From an uncultured Phascolarctobacterium sp. (GTDB lineage Bacteria; Bacillota; Negativicutes; Acidaminococcales; Acidaminococcaceae), in assembly GCA_900544885.1 (NCBI GenBank), contig UQWU01000057.1:1-8687 (forward strand): DNA of 8,687 nt. The letters are read 5' to 3'. The translations under genes and the position numbers were made by a program. Below are positions 7,082-8,687 of the stretch, one piece after another (positions within the stretch are counted from its first letter, which is position 1; each line of letters starts with the position of its first letter). The notes beneath the pieces are model-generated. The model was not told the DNA's origin. It was given only the letters and a program-made list of their open reading frames with translations, and made no database searches.

Positions 7082-7103
7082 ATTAATAAAAATATAGTAT
7101 GAT
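7075..7103 (+). promoter_or_regulatory. Probable promoter of the cytosine methyltransferase gene
   Basis: TTTACA (7075-7080), a 17-base spacer and TATGAT (7098-7103) make a near-consensus sigma-70/A promoter, with an expected start at about 7110. The leader of about 50 bases then carries the inverted repeat at 7120-7137. Confidence 0.6.
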
Positions 7104-7119
7104 TATGATAATATCAGAG

Positions 7120-7137
7120 AAAACGATCGTTCGTTTT
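7120..7137 (+). promoter_or_regulatory. 18-bp inverted repeat, candidate operator of the methyltransferase gene
   Basis: aaaacga and tcgtttt form a perfect 7-bp inverted repeat around tcgt. It lies about 10-28 bases after the predicted transcription start and 23 bases before the gene. Position and symmetry suit a dimeric repressor. Its AT-flanked CGATCG-like core resembles sites of TetR-type regulators, but no regulator gene is in the window. As RNA it would form a small 7-bp hairpin with a UCGU loop. Self-repression by the methyltransferase is another possibility. Confidence 0.45.
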
Positions 7138-7155
7138 AGTAACTAGGAGATATCA

Positions 7156-7197
7156 ATGGAATGGAAAAAACAGTATGTGAATTATTTGCTGGTGTAG
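7156..7197 (+). CDS. 13-codon overlapping mini-ORF competing with the methyltransferase start
   Basis: ATG at 7156 lies 6 bases after the AGGAG at 7145-7149, while the real methyltransferase ATG at 7161 lies 11 bases after it. The mini-ORF is in another frame and encodes MEWKKQYVNYLLV before TAG at 7195-7197. The spacing is at least as good for the mini-ORF as for the gene, so it may reduce methyltransferase translation. It may equally be a chance ATG. No conserved product is recognisable. Confidence 0.3.
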   Translation: MEWKKQYVNYLLV

Positions 7198-8432
7198 GTG
7201 GTTTTAGGCTCGGACTAGAAAAAACCAATGCAGATTGGCAAACCGTTTGGTTTTCACAATGGGAACCCAATAAAACAAAGCAATGGGCTCATGCTTGCTA
7301 TGTAAGTCATTGGGGTAACATTAATAATCAAACCAATATGGATATTTCTAAAGTTGATAAGCATACCATTCCCGACCATAATCTATTAGTTGGTGGTTTT
7401 CCTTGTCAAAATTATAGCGTAGCAGCAAGTAAATCCTCTAAAGGTATCGAAGGCGAAAAAGGTGTCCTTTGGTGGCAAATCAGAGATACTTTAATCGTTA
7501 AACGCCCTGCTTTTGTATTATTGGAAAATGTAGACCGATTATTAAAAAGTCCTGCTTCGCAACGAGGCAGAGATTTCGGAATCATGCTTACATGTTTTGC
7601 TCAACTCGGTTATAGCGTAGAATGGAGAGTTATAAATGCAGCAGATTATGGAGCTGCCCAACGCCGTCGCCGCATTTTCATTTATGCTTATCTTAATAAT
7701 ACCCATTACGCACAAAGGCAAAACAATATTCTTGCAGAAAAGATTATTGAAAAAGAAGGTTTTTTTGCCAACACATTTCCACTTAACAAAATAGAAGCCT
7801 TAAAAACTATAGACTTTTATGTTACCAACCTCACAGACACTCCTTGTGATGATATTTTATATCATCGAGATTTAACTACATATATGGCAGATTTAGATTT
7901 ATTACACACTAGTGAAAATTTCATGTTTGCATTTGAAAATTCTGGTTATATGAATAATGGTCATATTACAACCTGTAAAGTTACTCCTATTATAGAAACA
8001 GCAACTAATATTTCGGAAATTCTCGAAACCAACGTAGACCATAAATATGAATTAGAAGGAGAAACATTAGAAAAATGGAAATACCTTAAAGGTGCAAAAC
8101 GTATAAACCGCACTTCCAAAACTGGTCACGAATATGTTTTCTCCGAAGGTGCTATTGCTTTCCCCGATCCAATAGATAAACCATCACGTACTATGCTTAC
8201 TTCAGAATCCAGCTTAAACCGTAGTACACATGTTATTCAGGATCCAATCACTAAACATCTGCGTCTTATAACACCTATTGAAGCAGAACGCTTACAAGGC
8301 TTCGATGATGATTGGACAAATACCGGTATGCCTGAAAAGTTTAGATATTTTTGTATGGGTAATGCTCTAGTAGTTCCCATGATTACTCGTATGTGTCTAA
8401 CACTAAACGAAATATTTGAAAATGAACCTTAA
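7161..8432 (+). CDS. dcm: DNA (cytosine-5-)-methyltransferase (Dcm/type II family)
   Basis: The 423-residue protein has the full C5-methyltransferase motif series. Motif I (SAM) is ELFAGVGGFRLGLE (7-20). Motif IV is GGFPCQNYSVA (78-88), with catalytic C82. Motif VI is LLENVDRLL (120-128), with E122. Motif VIII is QRRRRIFIYA (167-176). Motif IX is RLITPIEAERLQGF (368-381) and motif X is MGNALVVPMI (399-408). Residues about 180-365 form the target-recognition region and include KPSRTMLTSES (340-350). It transfers a methyl group from SAM to C5 of cytosine in a short DNA site that cannot be deduced here. It is the only long plus-strand gene between the IS fragments and is read against all its neighbours. 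No endonuclease is adjacent: upstream is the divergent decarboxylase, downstream a terminator and an IS. It may be solitary or the remains of a restriction-modification pair. Confidence 0.93.
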   Translation: MEKTVCELFAGVGGFRLGLEKTNADWQTVWFSQWEPNKTKQWAHACYVSHWGNINNQTNMDISKVDKHTIPDHNLLVGGFPCQNYSVAASKSSKGIEGEKGVLWWQIRDTLIVKRPAFVLLENVDRLLKSPASQRGRDFGIMLTCFAQLGYSVEWRVINAADYGAAQRRRRIFIYAYLNNTHYAQRQNNILAEKIIEKEGFFANTFPLNKIEALKTIDFYVTNLTDTPCDDILYHRDLTTYMADLDLLHTSENFMFAFENSGYMNNGHITTCKVTPIIETATNISEILETNVDHKYELEGETLEKWKYLKGAKRINRTSKTGHEYVFSEGAIAFPDPIDKPSRTMLTSESSLNRSTHVIQDPITKHLRLITPIEAERLQGFDDDWTNTGMPEKFRYFCMGNALVVPMITRMCLTLNEIFENEP

Positions 8433-8439
8433 CGCATAA

Positions 8440-8469
8440 AACGCCTATTTATTTAGGCGTTATTTTTTT
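8440..8469 (+). terminator. Rho-independent terminator of the methyltransferase gene
   Basis: aacgccta (8440-8447) pairs perfectly with taggcgtt (8454-8461) around a 6-base loop. A run of seven T follows at 8463-8469. It begins 8 bases after the stop codon. Confidence 0.85.
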
Positions 8470-8477
8470 ATGGTTCA

Positions 8478-8501
8478 TTGTAAAATGAAATTGCACACCT
8501 T
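8478..8501. repeat. Left terminal inverted repeat of the right IS30-like element
   Basis: This is the inverse partner of 136-159 (20 of 24 bases). It starts 9 bases after the T-tract of the methyltransferase terminator and is followed within about 80 bases by a transposase-like start codon, as expected for the left end of an IS30-family element. Confidence 0.65.
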
Positions 8502-8518
8502 GAAAACAGAATAAAAAT

Positions 8519-8591
8519 AGTCCATTGTGACCTCTTCATGTTAAAATTAAGCTACTACACAAAACTTACAAGGAGGCAATCACAATGGACT
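8519..8591 (+). promoter_or_regulatory. Hairpin that would sequester the transposase ribosome site and start codon
   Basis: agtccattgtga (8519-8530) is the exact complement of tcacaatggact (8580-8591). cctctt (8531-8536) can continue the pairing with aggagg (8571-8576, one G-U) after a 3-base bulge (8577-8579). The ATG (8584-8586) and the AGGAGG are both inside the stem. RNA entering from outside the element would fold and be poorly translated, the known protection used by IS10 and IS50. RNA started inside, after the 5' arm, would escape. Confidence 0.6.
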
Positions 8592-8604
8592 ATACTCAAG
8601 ATTG
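8584..8604 (+). pseudogene. IS30-family transposase, first six codons only
   Basis: ATG at 8584 has a strong AGGAGG 7 bases upstream and encodes MDYTQD followed by TGA. The good ribosome site with almost no reading frame indicates a disrupted gene. The TGA is best explained as the first bases of an inserted element, so the rest of the transposase may lie beyond the window on the far side of the insertion. Confidence 0.5.
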
Positions 8605-8687
8605 AAGTGGTAAACTTATTTTAGACACAGAGGGGGTATTTTTTGTACAGATAATATATAATGGAATACACCAATATATATATCACT
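8602..8687 (+). mobile_element. Probable left end of an IS3-like element inserted in the IS30 transposase
   Basis: Starting at the TGA, tgaagtggtaaacttatttt followed by agacacagaggggg resembles the terminal repeats of IS3-family (IS150-type) elements. These begin with TG and often end the repeat with TTAGACA. No coding region is visible in the remaining 60 bases, which would be the leader before orfA. The call rests on the repeat-like start and on the broken frame; the far end is outside the window. Confidence 0.4.

Larger units (their letters stand above)
8478..8602 (+). mobile_element. Left end of an IS30-family element, interrupted
   Basis: The segment holds the terminal repeat (8478-8501), a possible weak promoter (TTGAAA at 8500-8505, 17 bases, CATTGT), a ribosome site AGGAGG (8571-8576) and ATG at 8584. 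Only MDYTQD is encoded before the frame meets TGA at 8602-8604. MDYTQ is a familiar start among IS30-family transposases in Firmicutes, which supports the identity but is from memory. The orientation is the same as that of the left IS fragment. Confidence 0.55.

Noticed and set aside
7014..7160. Lysine riboswitch or T-box controlling the lysine/ornithine decarboxylase
   Set aside because: The predicted leader is only about 30 bases, far too short for either, and no such motif is visible.
1..8687. Composite transposon bounded by the two IS30-like copies
   Set aside because: The cargo is mostly essential housekeeping genes in conserved chromosomal order, so independent insertions are the simpler explanation.
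1..8687. CRISPR array, tRNA or rRNA genes
   Set aside because: I saw no regularly spaced repeats and no tRNA-like cloverleaf or rRNA sequence on either strand.

Overview
The window is an AT-rich chromosomal segment from a Firmicutes-type bacterium. The gene set fits the Negativicutes best (Selenomonas/Megamonas-like), but this is an inference. The core is a minus-strand housekeeping cluster in an order conserved across Firmicutes: Orn/Lys/Arg decarboxylase (yaaO position), tmk, holB, ricT (yaaT/PSP1) and trmN6 (yabB). Upstream of it lies a eukaryotic-type (alanine-racemase-fold) lysine/ornithine decarboxylase. Selenomonas ruminantium is known to use such an enzyme to make cadaverine for its peptidoglycan, which is the main argument for a Negativicute.

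Layout. Positions 1-159 are the 3' end of an IS30-family element: the transposase C-terminus plus a terminal repeat. Positions 180-261 hold two opposing terminators. From 276 to 4961 run five tightly packed minus-strand genes that read as one operon from 4961 down to 276, driven from about 5000. Positions 5011-5044 are a terminator for the unit upstream. From 5091 to 5727 is a decayed ABC-transporter locus: the C-terminal half of an FtsX-type permease preceded by a short signal-peptide-like ORF, apparently joined by an internal deletion. From 5868 to 7013 is the decarboxylase, which ends in its own terminator. At 7014-7160 two back-to-back promoters serve the decarboxylase (minus) and a DNA cytosine-5 methyltransferase (plus, 7161-8432), with a palindromic operator candidate in the methyltransferase leader. 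After the methyltransferase terminator (8440-8469) a second IS30-like element begins at 8478. Its transposase reading frame is broken after six codons, apparently by the left end of another (IS3-like) element that runs out of the window.

Functionally, the operon links dTMP kinase, DNA polymerase III delta-prime, the RicT Fe-S regulator and a tRNA adenine methyltransferase. The two unrelated PLP decarboxylases make the region a polyamine/diamine locus. The methyltransferase has no visible restriction partner and may be a solitary epigenetic modifier. I did not find a clearly new defence or mobile system. The most informative observations are the deletion-fusion scar, the ribosome-site-sequestering hairpin of the right IS30, the nested insertion, and the operator plus overlapping mini-ORF in front of the methyltransferase.
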